Positions 16,632-25,289 of a stretch of DNA of 64,000 nucleotides are shown piece after piece. The number at the start of each line of letters is the position of its first letter. Positions within the stretch are counted from its first letter, which is position 1. The stretch comes from Ruminococcaceae bacterium UBA1405 (GTDB taxonomy: Bacteria; Bacillota; Clostridia; Oscillospirales; Ruminococcaceae). Below the pieces are notes generated by a model that saw only the letters and a program-made list of their open reading frames with translations, was not told the DNA's origin and searched no databases. The stretch covers positions 1 through 64,000 of the forward strand of contig DBQB01000024.1 of assembly GCA_002305685.1 (NCBI GenBank). The letters are read 5' to 3'. Both the position numbers and the translations under genes were made by a program.

Positions 16632-16925
16632 CTAGGACTGGTACTGGTCCAGCCAAACACTCCCAATAATCATGGCACTGTAAAGGCCATCCTTCATAGC
16701 GCGCTTGACCACCCGGTCTTTCGGCGGCAATTGGGGATCGTTGGCAATCAGCTGTACCGCCACCTTCTGGGGTACGCTCAAATCCTCCAATTTTTCGGTT
16801 TGGATTACCTGCATCATGACAAAGTGGCTTGCACTGAGATTTCCCAGATAAAGAACATTGCCGCAACGGGCAAGGGGTTTCCCCCGATAGGACATGGCCT
16901 TACCGGCCTTTTTCTTTTCAGCCAT
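16632..16925 (-). CDS. Conserved small protein of unknown function
   Basis: A 97-residue basic soluble protein starting MAEKKKAGKAMSYRGKPL. It contains CGNVLYLGNLS, VIQTEKLEDLSVPQKVAVQL, LPPKDRVVKRAMKDGLY and a C-terminal IGSVWLDQ. I believe similar short proteins are widespread in Clostridia but know no function. The ATG has AGGAGGAAAGGAA before it and a good promoter upstream, so it is a real gene. It is first of a two-gene unit with DUF1349. Confidence 0.75.
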   Translation of the reverse strand: MAEKKKAGKAMSYRGKPLARCGNVLYLGNLSASHFVMMQVIQTEKLEDLSVPQKVAVQLIANDPQLPPKDRVVKRAMKDGLYSAMIIGSVWLDQYQS

Positions 16926-17146
16926 TTCCTTTCCTCCTTAAAAGATATCCATATTTTGATCCATGCGGCCTTGTACTTGACAAAAGCTGCAGAAAACAAC
17001 AAAAGCTGGCCATATTCCAGCGAGCGCGGGAAAACCGGGCCAGGCAACACAAGCTCCCCCGGTAAAACCGGAGCAAACGGATTAGGAAAATCTTTTTTCC
17101 ACAAACCGGATTGACGGACAAACTTTCTACGTCCAAGCTCATAAAT

Positions 17147-17175
17147 AGTATACCATATTTTCTACCCTGTGTAAA
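17147..17175 (-). promoter_or_regulatory. Promoter of the 97-residue protein / DUF1349 unit
   Basis: TTTACA (17170-17175), a 17-base spacer and TATACT (17147-17152). The leader is about 215 bases. The rest of 16926-17385 is AT-rich with no supported gene; short open frames there lack ribosome sites. Confidence 0.75.
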
Positions 17176-17385
17176 TGTACCCAAAATGTCCGGAAAGGTT
17201 TGTCCTTTTTGTACCATTGCGCATCATGGCAAAATTTTTGATGCAAAAATGGGGAAAAAAGAGAAAAAGCAGAGCTTATATCCTCCGATTTCGAATTTTG
17301 CATCAAACACACACAGATTTTTGCCAAAATACCCGCGCTGCTTTTTTCTAAACTTTTTGTAAATTTTATCAAACAGCAAACAAAA

Positions 17386-17418
17386 GGGCTGTGAAGTCCA
17401 ATCATACCTTCACAGCCC
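17386..17418 (-). terminator. Terminator of ireB
   Basis: An 11-bp stem (gggctgtgaag/cttcacagccc) followed on the minus strand by TTTTGTTTGCTGTTT, about 45 bases after the ireB stop. Confidence 0.85.
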
Positions 17419-17461
17419 TCGACACACTGTATAAATACGCCAACCACATCACCGCAACCGC

Positions 17462-17719
17462 CTATTCATCGCCAGCGTCTAGGTAAGATTTCACCAGCAT
17501 CTGGAGCAGCTCATCTCGGTCAATTTTGCGAATCAGGCTTCTCGCTTTTTTGTGGGTAGTGATATAGGTGGGGTCCTCGGAAAGGATGTATCCGACAATC
17601 TGATTGATAGGGTTGTATCCTTTTTCCTTCAGAGCGTCGTAAACAGCGGTCAGGATGGATTTCATTTCTTTCTCCCGTTCTTCCCGCAGGGTAAAGGAGA
17701 TGGTGGGCTCACTGTTCAT
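17462..17719 (-). CDS. ireB: IreB-family regulatory phosphoprotein
   Basis: An 85-residue protein of the UPF0297/IreB family. The family hallmarks are present: TISFTLREERE, VYDALKEKGYNPINQIVGYILSEDPTYITTHKKAR, and RKIDRDELLQMLVKSYL. In Enterococcus IreB is a substrate of the IreK Ser/Thr kinase and affects cephalosporin tolerance. Thr6 and Ser8 near the N-terminus are candidate phosphorylation sites. In many Firmicutes the gene follows alaS; here alaS is about 41 kb away. The start follows AGAGGTGATATAGT. Confidence 0.92.
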   Translation of the reverse strand: MNSEPTISFTLREEREKEMKSILTAVYDALKEKGYNPINQIVGYILSEDPTYITTHKKARSLIRKIDRDELLQMLVKSYLDAGDE

Positions 17720-17844
17720 ACTATATCACCTCTGTTTCTCATAATACAACAACATAGATGATTATTCAAGGAGAATTTTGTAACAAAAAGGAGGAGAAAA
17801 CCCACATATTCTTCAAAAGCTTTCCCGAAAAACCCTTGCGTCTC

Positions 17845-18450
17845 CTAAAAAGCTGCCTTTTCAAGCACAATCTCCTGTCCCGGCTCCACAATCAGCCGGT
17901 TGGGGCCAGTGAACATTTCTGCGCGGGAACGGTCAAAAAGCGCACCCGGCTTGAGGTGGATGGGGATATTATGTGCCGCGCCGATCAGCGCCGCGCATTC
18001 CGAAGCCTCCGCAAGATCCATATTGTAGATCCCATCTCCAGGCAGCAGCGCATAATCCAGATGCCGCTTGGCCAGCTGGGACATCTGACGGGTGGTGGAG
18101 GTATCCCCTGCGCCGTAGATGGTTACCGAATCTACAGTGATAATATATCCCACACACTGATTGGAAGGATGGTTTTTGTTGTAGGCTTCCACCGCCTCAA
18201 TGCCCATCCCAGCCACATGAAAACGGTGGTACGTACCCCCTGCCAGCGCCTGCTGTTGGGTGATCACAGTACATCCGGGTTTTTGGGTCACCAATTGTAT
18301 CTGGTTGTGGTCCCCGTGCTGATGGGTCACCAAAATCACATCGGCCGGCAGATCGTACCCGGTACCGGCAAACGGGTCAAAATACAGCACGGCGCCGTTA
18401 TCCCCGGTGATGCGGTAACTTCCATGTCCCTGATAAAGCAGCTTTGCCAT
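17845..18450 (-). CDS. UlaG-like metallo-beta-lactamase-fold hydrolase
   Basis: A 201-residue MBL-fold protein. The metal motif THQHGDHN (about 41-48) and a GAGDT metal-binding stretch in the middle are intact. It is of the short UlaG-like type, predicted cytoplasmic metal-dependent hydrolases of varied substrates. It follows the HD-domain gene by 30 bases, so they are likely co-transcribed. The substrate is unknown. Confidence 0.85.
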   Translation of the reverse strand: MAKLLYQGHGSYRITGDNGAVLYFDPFAGTGYDLPADVILVTHQHGDHNQIQLVTQKPGCTVITQQQALAGGTYHRFHVAGMGIEAVEAYNKNHPSNQCVGYIITVDSVTIYGAGDTSTTRQMSQLAKRHLDYALLPGDGIYNMDLAEASECAALIGAAHNIPIHLKPGALFDRSRAEMFTGPNRLIVEPGQEIVLEKAAF

Positions 18451-18480
18451 AACGATTCCTCCTTATGAAACTGATTTGTT

Positions 18481-19143
18481 TTAAAGCACTGTAGTTTGGT
18501 TGATCACCAGGTGGAAGGTAAGATTCAAAAAACTTGCCGCCCGCCGGCAAAGCAACATCCGTTCCATAAAAATTTCAAAATAATCCATCACCGAACCGAT
18601 GGAGGTATCAATGGTCAGAGAGAGGGTGACGGTATGGGCGTCCACATCCAGATGCAGAGAGGAATCCTCCACTGCATAGTTGACCCGATCGTGGATATCA
18701 AAGGTGGAAAAATCTTTGCTGCGCACCCGAGTGCGGCGCACATCACTTTTATCCGCTAGTATCAGCGCTGCCGCCACCTCGTTGACCGGAAAGGCCGTCC
18801 CCTCATCGTGATTGCCAATGGCACTGATGATGGTAGCCACCTCACCGGGATCCATCCCCAGCTTATCCAAAATCCGAAACGCCATCACCGCACCGCTCTG
18901 AGCGTGGTTGACCCGGTTGACCACATTTCCGATGTCGTGGATATATCCGGCAATCTTGGCAAGCTGGGCGGTGCGGTCCGGATATCCCAAAACCTCCAGG
19001 ATATGGCAGGCAGTCACCGCCGTGCGGGTGGTGTGGGCAAAAGAATGTTCGGTAAAACCCAGGGCCTTCAGGGAGGCGTCCGCCTGCTGGATGTAAATGC
19101 GGATCTCCGGATTATTTTTGATTTCCTCATAGGTCAAAGCCAT
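18481..19143 (-). CDS. HD-domain phosphohydrolase
   Basis: A 220-residue protein with metal-binding residues of the HD superfamily: the H of EHSFAHTTR, the HD of YIHDIGNVVNRVNHAQSG, and GNHDEG further on. The C-terminal ~60 residues (LTIDTSIGSVMDYFEIFMERMLLC) look like a small dimerising or ligand domain. The ATG at 19143 follows GGAAAGGCGGAAACGAT. It is upstream of and same-strand with the MBL hydrolase. It may act on a nucleotide or phosphorylated small molecule. Confidence 0.8.
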   Translation of the reverse strand: MALTYEEIKNNPEIRIYIQQADASLKALGFTEHSFAHTTRTAVTACHILEVLGYPDRTAQLAKIAGYIHDIGNVVNRVNHAQSGAVMAFRILDKLGMDPGEVATIISAIGNHDEGTAFPVNEVAAALILADKSDVRRTRVRSKDFSTFDIHDRVNYAVEDSSLHLDVDAHTVTLSLTIDTSIGSVMDYFEIFMERMLLCRRAASFLNLTFHLVINQTTVL

Positions 19144-19288
19144 ATCGTTTCCGCCTTTCCTGCAATCTTTGCTGCTTTTATCATACCCCATTCCCGGCAT
19201 CGTTACAAGGGCAGACTGGGAATTTCTTCCTGAAACTGTCTCCATGGGTCTTTTTGATGGACATTTGTTTCTTATTTTTAAAAAAGAA

Positions 19289-19318
19289 TTGACGTTGAAG
19301 CGATGAAATGTGTATACT
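19289..19318 (+). promoter_or_regulatory. Promoter of galE
   Basis: TTGACG (19289-19294), an 18-base spacer and TATACT (19313-19318), about 57 bases before the galE ATG. Confidence 0.75.
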
Positions 19319-19374
19319 GAAAAAGCAGAAAAGACATTCACAAATCGCAATCATTTTGATGGAGGAATGAACCG

Positions 19375-20382
19375 ATGACAATTCTTGTAACCGGCGGCAC
19401 CGGCTATATTGGCAGCCATACCGCAGTCGCGCTTTTGGAAAACGGATACGATGTGGTAATCATGGACAATTTGTGTAACTCCAAATACGAGGCGGTCAAT
19501 CGTATCCAAACCATTACCGGAAAGCAGCTTCGTTTCTACCAGACCGATATGATGGATATGGAAGGGATGCGTAAAATTTTCCGGGAAAACCAAATCGATG
19601 CCGTCATCCATTTTGCCGGATTAAAGGCAGTGGGAGAATCGGTGGAAAAGCCTATGAAATACTACTACAACAACATTACCGGTTCCCTTCAGCTGTTTCA
19701 GGTAATGGAAGAATTCAGCTGCAAAACCATCGTGTTCAGTTCCTCTGCTACCGTATATGGAATGCACAACCCCGTACCTTATACCGAGGATATGCCCACC
19801 TCCGCCACCAATCCCTACGGGTATACCAAACTGATGATCGAACAGATGCTCACCGACCTGCACCGGGCAGATCCCTCCTGGAATGTGGTGCTGCTGCGGT
19901 ACTTTAATCCCATCGGCGCCCACGCTTCCGGCCTGATCGGTGAGGACCCCAACGGTCTGCCCAACAACCTGATGCCCTATATTATGCAGGTGGCCATCGG
20001 AAAACTGCCCTATCTGTCGGTTTTTGGCAACGATTACGATACCCCCGACGGAACCGGTGTGCGTGATTACGTCCATGTGGTGGATCTGGCAGAGGGTCAT
20101 TTGCGGGCACTGGATTATATCCATGATCATCCGGGACTGGAAATCTTTAATCTGGGAACCGGCAAAGGCACCAGTGTGTTGGAGATTGTGGACGCATTTG
20201 AGAAAGCCTCCGGCCAGAAGGTTCCTTATCGCATCGCTCCTCGCCGCGCAGGAGATCTTGCTACCTGCTATGCGGATACCACCCGCGCTTCCCAGGTGCT
20301 GCGGTGGAAGGCTCGCTACAACATTTCGGATATGTGCCGGGACAGCTGGAACTTTATCCATAAAAATCCCAACGGCCTTTGA
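19375..20382 (+). CDS. galE: UDP-glucose 4-epimerase
   Basis: A 335-residue extended SDR enzyme interconverting UDP-glucose and UDP-galactose with bound NAD. TGGTGYIGSHT (6-16) binds NAD. The catalytic Ser/Thr in FSSSATVYG and the YGYTK Tyr-Lys pair are intact. The ATG follows TGGAGGAATGAACCG. Monocistronic, with its own promoter and a shared terminator at 20411-20440. It provides UDP-galactose for surface glycans or feeds galactose into glycolysis. Confidence 0.95.
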   Translation: MTILVTGGTGYIGSHTAVALLENGYDVVIMDNLCNSKYEAVNRIQTITGKQLRFYQTDMMDMEGMRKIFRENQIDAVIHFAGLKAVGESVEKPMKYYYNNITGSLQLFQVMEEFSCKTIVFSSSATVYGMHNPVPYTEDMPTSATNPYGYTKLMIEQMLTDLHRADPSWNVVLLRYFNPIGAHASGLIGEDPNGLPNNLMPYIMQVAIGKLPYLSVFGNDYDTPDGTGVRDYVHVVDLAEGHLRALDYIHDHPGLEIFNLGTGKGTSVLEIVDAFEKASGQKVPYRIAPRRAGDLATCYADTTRASQVLRWKARYNISDMCRDSWNFIHKNPNGL

Positions 20383-20410
20383 TAAAGTAACTCTGCGCGC
20401 ATAAAACAAA

Positions 20411-20440
20411 GCCTGAAATCCTTACATCGGGATTTCAGGC
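20411..20440. terminator. Bidirectional terminator between galE and the sugar isomerase
   Basis: An 11-bp perfect stem (gcctgaaatcc/ggatttcaggc) flanked by acaaa and tttgt on both sides, serving the convergent genes. Confidence 0.85.
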
Positions 20441-20515
20441 TTTGTTTGCGGTTCTTCGCGGTTAAACACCGTACTTGCTGTAAAAAAGAGGCGGCAGCGT
20501 TTGGTTTAAGACAAA

Positions 20516-21313
20516 CTACAGATAATACTTGCGGAAAAGCTGCTCCGCCACACCGGCAGCCTGCTCAAAATCGCCTTTGGTACCAGCCTCCATCGAGATG
20601 CGGGCGTCATATCCCACCCCTTTGAGCCGGGTCATAAAATCGTTGTAAATCTCCTTTGGCTCACTGGGATAGGCACGGCCGATATCCTCCGCAAAATGGG
20701 CGTGCACCAACATGGAAGCACACTGATCCAGCTCCTCCAGAGGCTCCTTGTTGCGTACCCAGTGGAAGTAATCCACCAACAGCTTGATGTGGGGACAATC
20801 CACATCCTTGGCCAGCTGATAGCCTTCTGCAACAGTATTGATGATGTTGGATTCCACATAGTTAAGCGGCTCAATGGCGATTGTAATATCCGCGGCGGCG
20901 GCATACGGTTCCACCATACGGCAAAATTCTACAATCTGCTGGTAAGCCTTTTCCTTGTCAAACCCTTCGGGCACATTTTTCGCTCCGGAGCTTCCGAACA
21001 CCACAACCTTGACGCCTGCCTGTTTGGCCCGTGACAGCGCCTTTTCCACATAAGCTCTCGCCTTCTCCATGTCCGCATCAGGACCAGTAAGACGCACCGA
21101 AGCCGGAACAAAGTTGTTGCAGGCTTCACAGGGAAGATTGTTGTCCTTAAGCACCTTAAGTACCTGCTGGAACTGTTCCTCCGACAAGGCGGCAAGCCCT
21201 GAAAGCCCCAGCTCCACATAGTCGTATCCCAACTTTTTCATAACAGGGATCGACTGCAATCCTACAGGATCTACCGAGCGATCTTTGGAATAGGCACAGC
21301 AACCGAGTTTCAT
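20516..21313 (-). CDS. TIM-barrel sugar phosphate isomerase/epimerase
   Basis: A 265-residue protein of the xylose-isomerase-like/AP-endonuclease-2 superfamily. Metal-binding positions fit the Glu in IAIEPLNYVESN, the Asp-His in LLVDYFHW, the His in MLVHAHFAED and the Glu in RISMEAGTKGDF. The family epimerises or isomerises keto-sugars (hexulose 3-epimerases, inosose and hydroxypyruvate isomerases). It is a single gene with its own promoter overlapped by an AACCGGTT palindrome. The substrate is not deducible. Confidence 0.8.
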   Translation of the reverse strand: MKLGCCAYSKDRSVDPVGLQSIPVMKKLGYDYVELGLSGLAALSEEQFQQVLKVLKDNNLPCEACNNFVPASVRLTGPDADMEKARAYVEKALSRAKQAGVKVVVFGSSGAKNVPEGFDKEKAYQQIVEFCRMVEPYAAAADITIAIEPLNYVESNIINTVAEGYQLAKDVDCPHIKLLVDYFHWVRNKEPLEELDQCASMLVHAHFAEDIGRAYPSEPKEIYNDFMTRLKGVGYDARISMEAGTKGDFEQAAGVAEQLFRKYYL

Positions 21314-21413
21314 AAAGCATTGTCCTTTCTATTTGAAGATTTGTCAGGAAAAAACGCCAATACTCTCGTAAATGCCAGGAACACACCAATGAAATCCATG
21401 AATTTTTTTCCTA

Positions 21414-21452
21414 AACCGGTTCCATTATAGTGCATTTTACCGGCAAATACAA
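21414..21452 (-). promoter_or_regulatory. Promoter and possible operator of the sugar isomerase
   Basis: TTGTAT (21447-21452), a 17-base spacer and TATAAT (21424-21429), then the 8-bp palindrome AACCGGTT (21414-21421) at the predicted start. A CG-centred palindrome in that place suggests a LacI-type repressor, an inference. Nothing else is seen in 21453-21660. Confidence 0.5.
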
Positions 21453-21674
21453 TCACCCATCGGATTTTGTGGGAAAATTAAAAAATTGGTAAAAGGCTTA
21501 TATTCTCCCTGTATCCGGACATACTACCTTCGACGGCTTCTGTCCTCCACACGGCATCAAGTATGAACAAATTGTAAATTTTGGAAACCCATGCAGAAAA
21601 AGGACGCCGAAACATTACTTGTATGTTGCAGATCGCAAAAAACAAAACATTAAAAAATAAGGAGACTTATCCCT

Positions 21675-22346
21675 ATGAACAAAACAATGAACATTACATG
21701 GAAAAGCATTTTGGCAGCCCTTCTAGTAGTAGCCTCTCTGACCGGATGCAGTAGCACCTCCAGCTCCTCCAGCAGTTCCTCTATTTCCAGCAGTTCTTCC
21801 GTTTCTTCCTCCAGCATTTCCAGCTCCTCCAGTTCTTCTTCCTCCAGCACCAGCTCCTCTGAAAGCAACTCCTCGGAAGTCTCCGAGGAGCTTACCGGGG
21901 ATGCCACCCTCAACGACATCTACGCTGCCGTGAAGGAAGCCTACGGGGAAAACTATCTGCCCAACATGGCGGTACAGTCCCAGCAGCTGCAAGAGGTATA
22001 CGGTATCAACACTGAGAATGTGGACGAGTTCATTATGGAGACTCCTATGATCTCCGCCCATGTGGACATCTTTGGCGCCTTTAAGGCCAAAGAAGGCAAA
22101 GGCGAGGAGGTTGAACAGGAGCTGTTGGCATACCAAGACAAACTGGTGAACGAGTCGCTGCAATATCCCATGAACCAGGCCAAGGTCAACTCTTCTCAGG
22201 TGGTTCGCCATGGCGACTATGTGTTCTTTGTCATGCTAGGCGCCATCGATGAGAGTGAAAACTCCACCGAGGAGCAGGCCAATGAATTTGCTCAGAAGCA
22301 AACTCAAATTGCGGTGGATACCATTAACTCCTTCTTCGAAGAATAA
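21675..22346 (+). CDS. DUF4358 lipoprotein with polyserine linker
   Basis: A 223-residue exported protein. The signal peptide ends with the lipobox SLTGC (lipidation at Cys25). Residues 26-68 are almost entirely serine, a flexible linker tethering the domain above the wall. The C-terminal domain (~74-223) matches DUF4358: TLNDIYAAVKEAYGENYLP, DEFIMETPMISAHVDIFGAF, and DYVFFVMLGAI. The ATG has AAGGAG ten bases upstream. The function of DUF4358 is unknown; it is common in gut Firmicutes. The serine codons form an imperfect repeat that could vary in length between strains. Confidence 0.8.
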   Translation: MNKTMNITWKSILAALLVVASLTGCSSTSSSSSSSSISSSSSVSSSSISSSSSSSSSSTSSSESNSSEVSEELTGDATLNDIYAAVKEAYGENYLPNMAVQSQQLQEVYGINTENVDEFIMETPMISAHVDIFGAFKAKEGKGEEVEQELLAYQDKLVNESLQYPMNQAKVNSSQVVRHGDYVFFVMLGAIDESENSTEEQANEFAQKQTQIAVDTINSFFEE

Positions 22347-22388
22347 ATCAGTTCTATTTTCCTTCCTTGCATCCATCTGTATCTTCTA

Positions 22389-22424
22389 AAAAGGCTGCTT
22401 TGTCACAAGGCAAAGCGGCCTTTT
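22389..22424 (+). terminator. Terminator after the DUF4358 gene
   Basis: A 14-bp stem with one mismatch (aaaaggctgctttg with caaagcggcctttt) containing its own T tract. Confidence 0.8.
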
Positions 22425-22497
22425 CAGAGTGGATTTTTTTCCCTTTTGCTGTTATAATAGGACGCGTATCATGCTATAAGTCTGGGAGGATTTCGAT

Positions 22498-23889
22498 ATG
22501 GTTTTCAGCAGCATCCTGTTTTTGTTCCGGTTTTTCCCGGCCGCGATGCTCATTTATTTTTTGACGCCCAAAAAATTGAAAAATCTGGCTATCTTTCTTT
22601 TGAGCCTTTTCTTTTATTCCTGGGGGGAGCCCAAGTACTTTCCCATCATGATTGCCTCCACCCTCTGCGATTATTTTGTAAGCCTGGGAATTGAAACCCA
22701 TCGCTCCAACAAAAAGTTGTGCCGGTTGTTGCTGCTGATTTCGGTTCTCTTCAATCTGGGAATGTTGGGTTTCTTTAAGTATACCGGATTTTTCCTTACC
22801 AATCTCAATGCCCTGTTGGGCACTTCCATCCCTCTGCCCAACATCACCTTGCCCATCGGCATCAGCTTTTATACCTTTCAGACCATGTCCTATACCATCG
22901 ATGTATACCGTGGGAACGTCAAGGCGGAGCGCAACATCGTCGACTTTACCGCCTTTGTCACCCTGTTCCCCCAGCTGATTGCCGGACCTATCGTGCGCTA
23001 CTCCGATATCTCTCGGGAGCTGAAAACCCGCGTCGTCAGCCTACCCCAAATTTCCGATGGCGTCGCACTGTTTATCATGGGACTGGGCAAAAAAGTACTC
23101 ATTGCCAACAACATCGGCTCACTTTGGACCGAACTGAGCGAGAGCATGGGCTTTTCCGCCCTCTCCACCCCGCTGGCCTGGATGGGGGTGGCTGCCTATA
23201 CGCTGCAAATCTATTTTGATTTCTCCGGTTATTCCCTAATGGCCATTGGCATGGGAAAGATCATGGGCTTTGAGTTTCCGCAAAACTTTGATTTTCCCTA
23301 CATCTCAAAGAGCTTCACCGAATTTTGGCGCCGGTGGCATATGACGCTGGGCTCCTGGTTTCGGGAATACCTGTACTTCCCGCTGGGCGGCAGCCGTGTG
23401 AAACTGCCACGGCTTTACTTTAATCTGTTTGTAGTCTGGTTTTGTACCGGGTTCTGGCATGGGGCCAGCTGGAACTTTGTATTGTGGGGTCTTTACTTCC
23501 TGGTATTTCTGATTTTGGAAAAGACCTTTCTGCTTCCCCATCTTCAGAAAAGCCGTGTGCTCTCCCATATCTATGTGCTGTTTTTCCTGATGATCAGCTG
23601 GAGCATCTTTGCGGTCACCGATTTTGGCCAGCTGGGAATCCTTTTGCAGCGGATGTTCGGAATTGGCGTAGCGCAGAGCGCCGCGGGCAACTGGATTTAT
23701 TATCTGCGCAACTATATTGTCACCTTCCTCATCGGAATCCTCTTCTCCACCCCGCTGCCCTGGAAATGTTACCTGAAAATCAAAAAATACAAAGCGGCGG
23801 AACTGGTCATATTGGGCGTGATTCTGGTAGTCTCGGTAGCCTATCTGGTGGACGCCACCTACAATCCGTTCCTATACTTCCGCTTCTAA
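22498..23889 (+). CDS. MBOAT-family O-acyltransferase (AlgI/PatA type)
   Basis: A 463-residue polytopic membrane protein of the MBOAT family. Family signatures are FWRRWHMTLGSWFREYLYFP, which carries the first conserved His, and FWHGASWNFVLWG with the catalytic His. About ten membrane segments are visible. Such proteins move acetyl or other acyl groups across the membrane for O-acylation of exported polysaccharide or wall polymer. The ATG follows GGGAGGATTTCGAT. The DHHW-type partner follows 32 bases later, the usual two-gene arrangement for wall or polysaccharide O-acetylation. Confidence 0.92.
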   Translation: MVFSSILFLFRFFPAAMLIYFLTPKKLKNLAIFLLSLFFYSWGEPKYFPIMIASTLCDYFVSLGIETHRSNKKLCRLLLLISVLFNLGMLGFFKYTGFFLTNLNALLGTSIPLPNITLPIGISFYTFQTMSYTIDVYRGNVKAERNIVDFTAFVTLFPQLIAGPIVRYSDISRELKTRVVSLPQISDGVALFIMGLGKKVLIANNIGSLWTELSESMGFSALSTPLAWMGVAAYTLQIYFDFSGYSLMAIGMGKIMGFEFPQNFDFPYISKSFTEFWRRWHMTLGSWFREYLYFPLGGSRVKLPRLYFNLFVVWFCTGFWHGASWNFVLWGLYFLVFLILEKTFLLPHLQKSRVLSHIYVLFFLMISWSIFAVTDFGQLGILLQRMFGIGVAQSAAGNWIYYLRNYIVTFLIGILFSTPLPWKCYLKIKKYKAAELVILGVILVVSVAYLVDATYNPFLYFRF

Positions 23890-23921
23890 TCCCCACTGCC
23901 TGAAGAAAGGAGGCTTTCCTT

Positions 23922-25082
23922 TTGAACCGTTTGAAAGAACTGCTGAAAACACCGCTGATCTGGTGCTTCGCCCTGTTTATTCTGGGATACACCGCCTGGG
24001 ATCTGGTGACCCCCGACAAAGAGAAATCCGACATGGAAAACCGGTACCTGCAACAAAAGCCTACCCTCACCCTCAAAAACCTGTTTGCCAAAGGGGACAA
24101 CGCCTACAACCAGCGCTATGAAAAATATATCAACGATCAGTTTGTGCTGCGGGATGACTGGATTACCTTAAAATCCCGAGCCGAGACGGCGCTGGGCAAG
24201 ATTGAGAACAACGGAATTGCCTATGGCGAGGACGGTTATCTCTTTGAAAAGGTGGTTTCGGTGGATGAGGAAAATCTGCAAAAGAACATCCAGTATGTCC
24301 AGGAATTTTTGCAGATGTATCCCCAGCAAAAGACTACCCTTTGCATCATCCCCAACGCCTATACCGTCCTGACCGATAAACTGCCCGCAGGATTTGAAAA
24401 TATCACCGTCAACCAGCGGGACTGGATTAACCGCATCTATCAATCCCAGTGGCCTTCCAACCTTTCCGCTCTGGAAATCACCGACGCCCTGGCTGAGCAC
24501 AGCGACGAATATATCTACTACCGCACCGACCATCACTGGACCACCTACGGCGCATACTTTGCCTACCGCCAGTATATCGAAAGCCTTGGCATGACCCCGG
24601 TTTCCTGGGAAACCATCCAATCGGTCAAAGGCGGCACGGTGGAGGATTTCTATGGCACCTTCTACTCCAAAGCCAAAAACGCCGACGTCCAGCCCGACTC
24701 CATCACCTGGTATGACATCCCCTGTACCGTGGAGATCAATGGGGAAGCGGTGGACAGCCTTCATAATGTGGAACAATTTTCCCAGCGGGATAAATATGCG
24801 GGACTGATGCGCAGCAACAATGCCCTCACCGTTCTTTACAGCCAGGTCAACCAAAACCATCAGGAAGGAAAGACCAGCCGGGTGCTGGTGGTCAAGGATT
24901 CCTATGGAAATTCGATGATCCCCTACCTTTGCTATCATTTTGACGAGGTATACGCCATCGATCTGCGGTATCTGGCCACCATGAGCTCGGTGATGGGAGA
25001 AACCGATTTTGACGAGCTGCTGATTCTGTATAACTTTGCCAACTTCGCCGACGACACCAACATTCCCAAGCTGCGCTATTGA
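23922..25082 (+). CDS. DHHW-family SGNH-like O-acylation partner
   Basis: A 386-residue protein with one N-terminal membrane anchor (~12-29) and an extracellular AlgJ/AlgX-like SGNH domain. The DHHWT signature is at 203-207 with the catalytic Asp/His, and the serine motif is in VVKDSYGNSM (about residue 325). It is thought to complete acyl transfer to the polymer outside the membrane. The start is TTG at 23922, chosen because GAAAGGAGG lies nine bases upstream and no ATG fits. It is second gene of the MBOAT pair. Confidence 0.85.
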   Translation: MNRLKELLKTPLIWCFALFILGYTAWDLVTPDKEKSDMENRYLQQKPTLTLKNLFAKGDNAYNQRYEKYINDQFVLRDDWITLKSRAETALGKIENNGIAYGEDGYLFEKVVSVDEENLQKNIQYVQEFLQMYPQQKTTLCIIPNAYTVLTDKLPAGFENITVNQRDWINRIYQSQWPSNLSALEITDALAEHSDEYIYYRTDHHWTTYGAYFAYRQYIESLGMTPVSWETIQSVKGGTVEDFYGTFYSKAKNADVQPDSITWYDIPCTVEINGEAVDSLHNVEQFSQRDKYAGLMRSNNALTVLYSQVNQNHQEGKTSRVLVVKDSYGNSMIPYLCYHFDEVYAIDLRYLATMSSVMGETDFDELLILYNFANFADDTNIPKLRY

Positions 25083-25181
25083 GGATGAAAAATTCCTGCG
25101 GCCGACTCACAAAAATCACGTTACCGGTAGCAAAACCATTTCATCCAATCAAGCGCATCCATAATATTTTGAAAAAAGCAC

Positions 25182-25202
25182 GAGCACCGAGCACCGAGCA
25201 CC
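25182..25202. repeat. Short tandem repeat, three copies of GAGCACC
   Basis: Three perfect copies of a 7-base unit in the intergenic space between the DHHW gene and the terminator at 25221-25261. There is no coding frame here. Confidence 0.7.
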
Positions 25203-25220
25203 GCTGTTCTAGCTAAAAAG

Positions 25221-25261
25221 GGCGGCGCTTCCCGGCTAAAAATGCCATGGGAAGCGCCGCC
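25221..25261. terminator. Bidirectional terminator
   Basis: A 13-bp GC-rich perfect stem (ggcggcgcttccc/gggaagcgccgcc) flanked by CTTTTT on the minus side and TGTTGTTTTG on the plus side. It serves the MBOAT unit and the convergent methyltransferase. Confidence 0.85.
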
Positions 25262-25289
25262 TGTTGTTTTGTCCGGTCAAAAGCGTCCA

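Noticed and set aside
17111..17447. Small genes in the 17.1-17.4 kb gap
   Set aside because: The frames overlap a promoter and a terminator, lack ribosome sites and have no protein-like composition.
25182..25202. CRISPR-like repeat
   Set aside because: Three contiguous 7-base units without spacers; a simple tandem repeat. No CRISPR array was found anywhere in the window.
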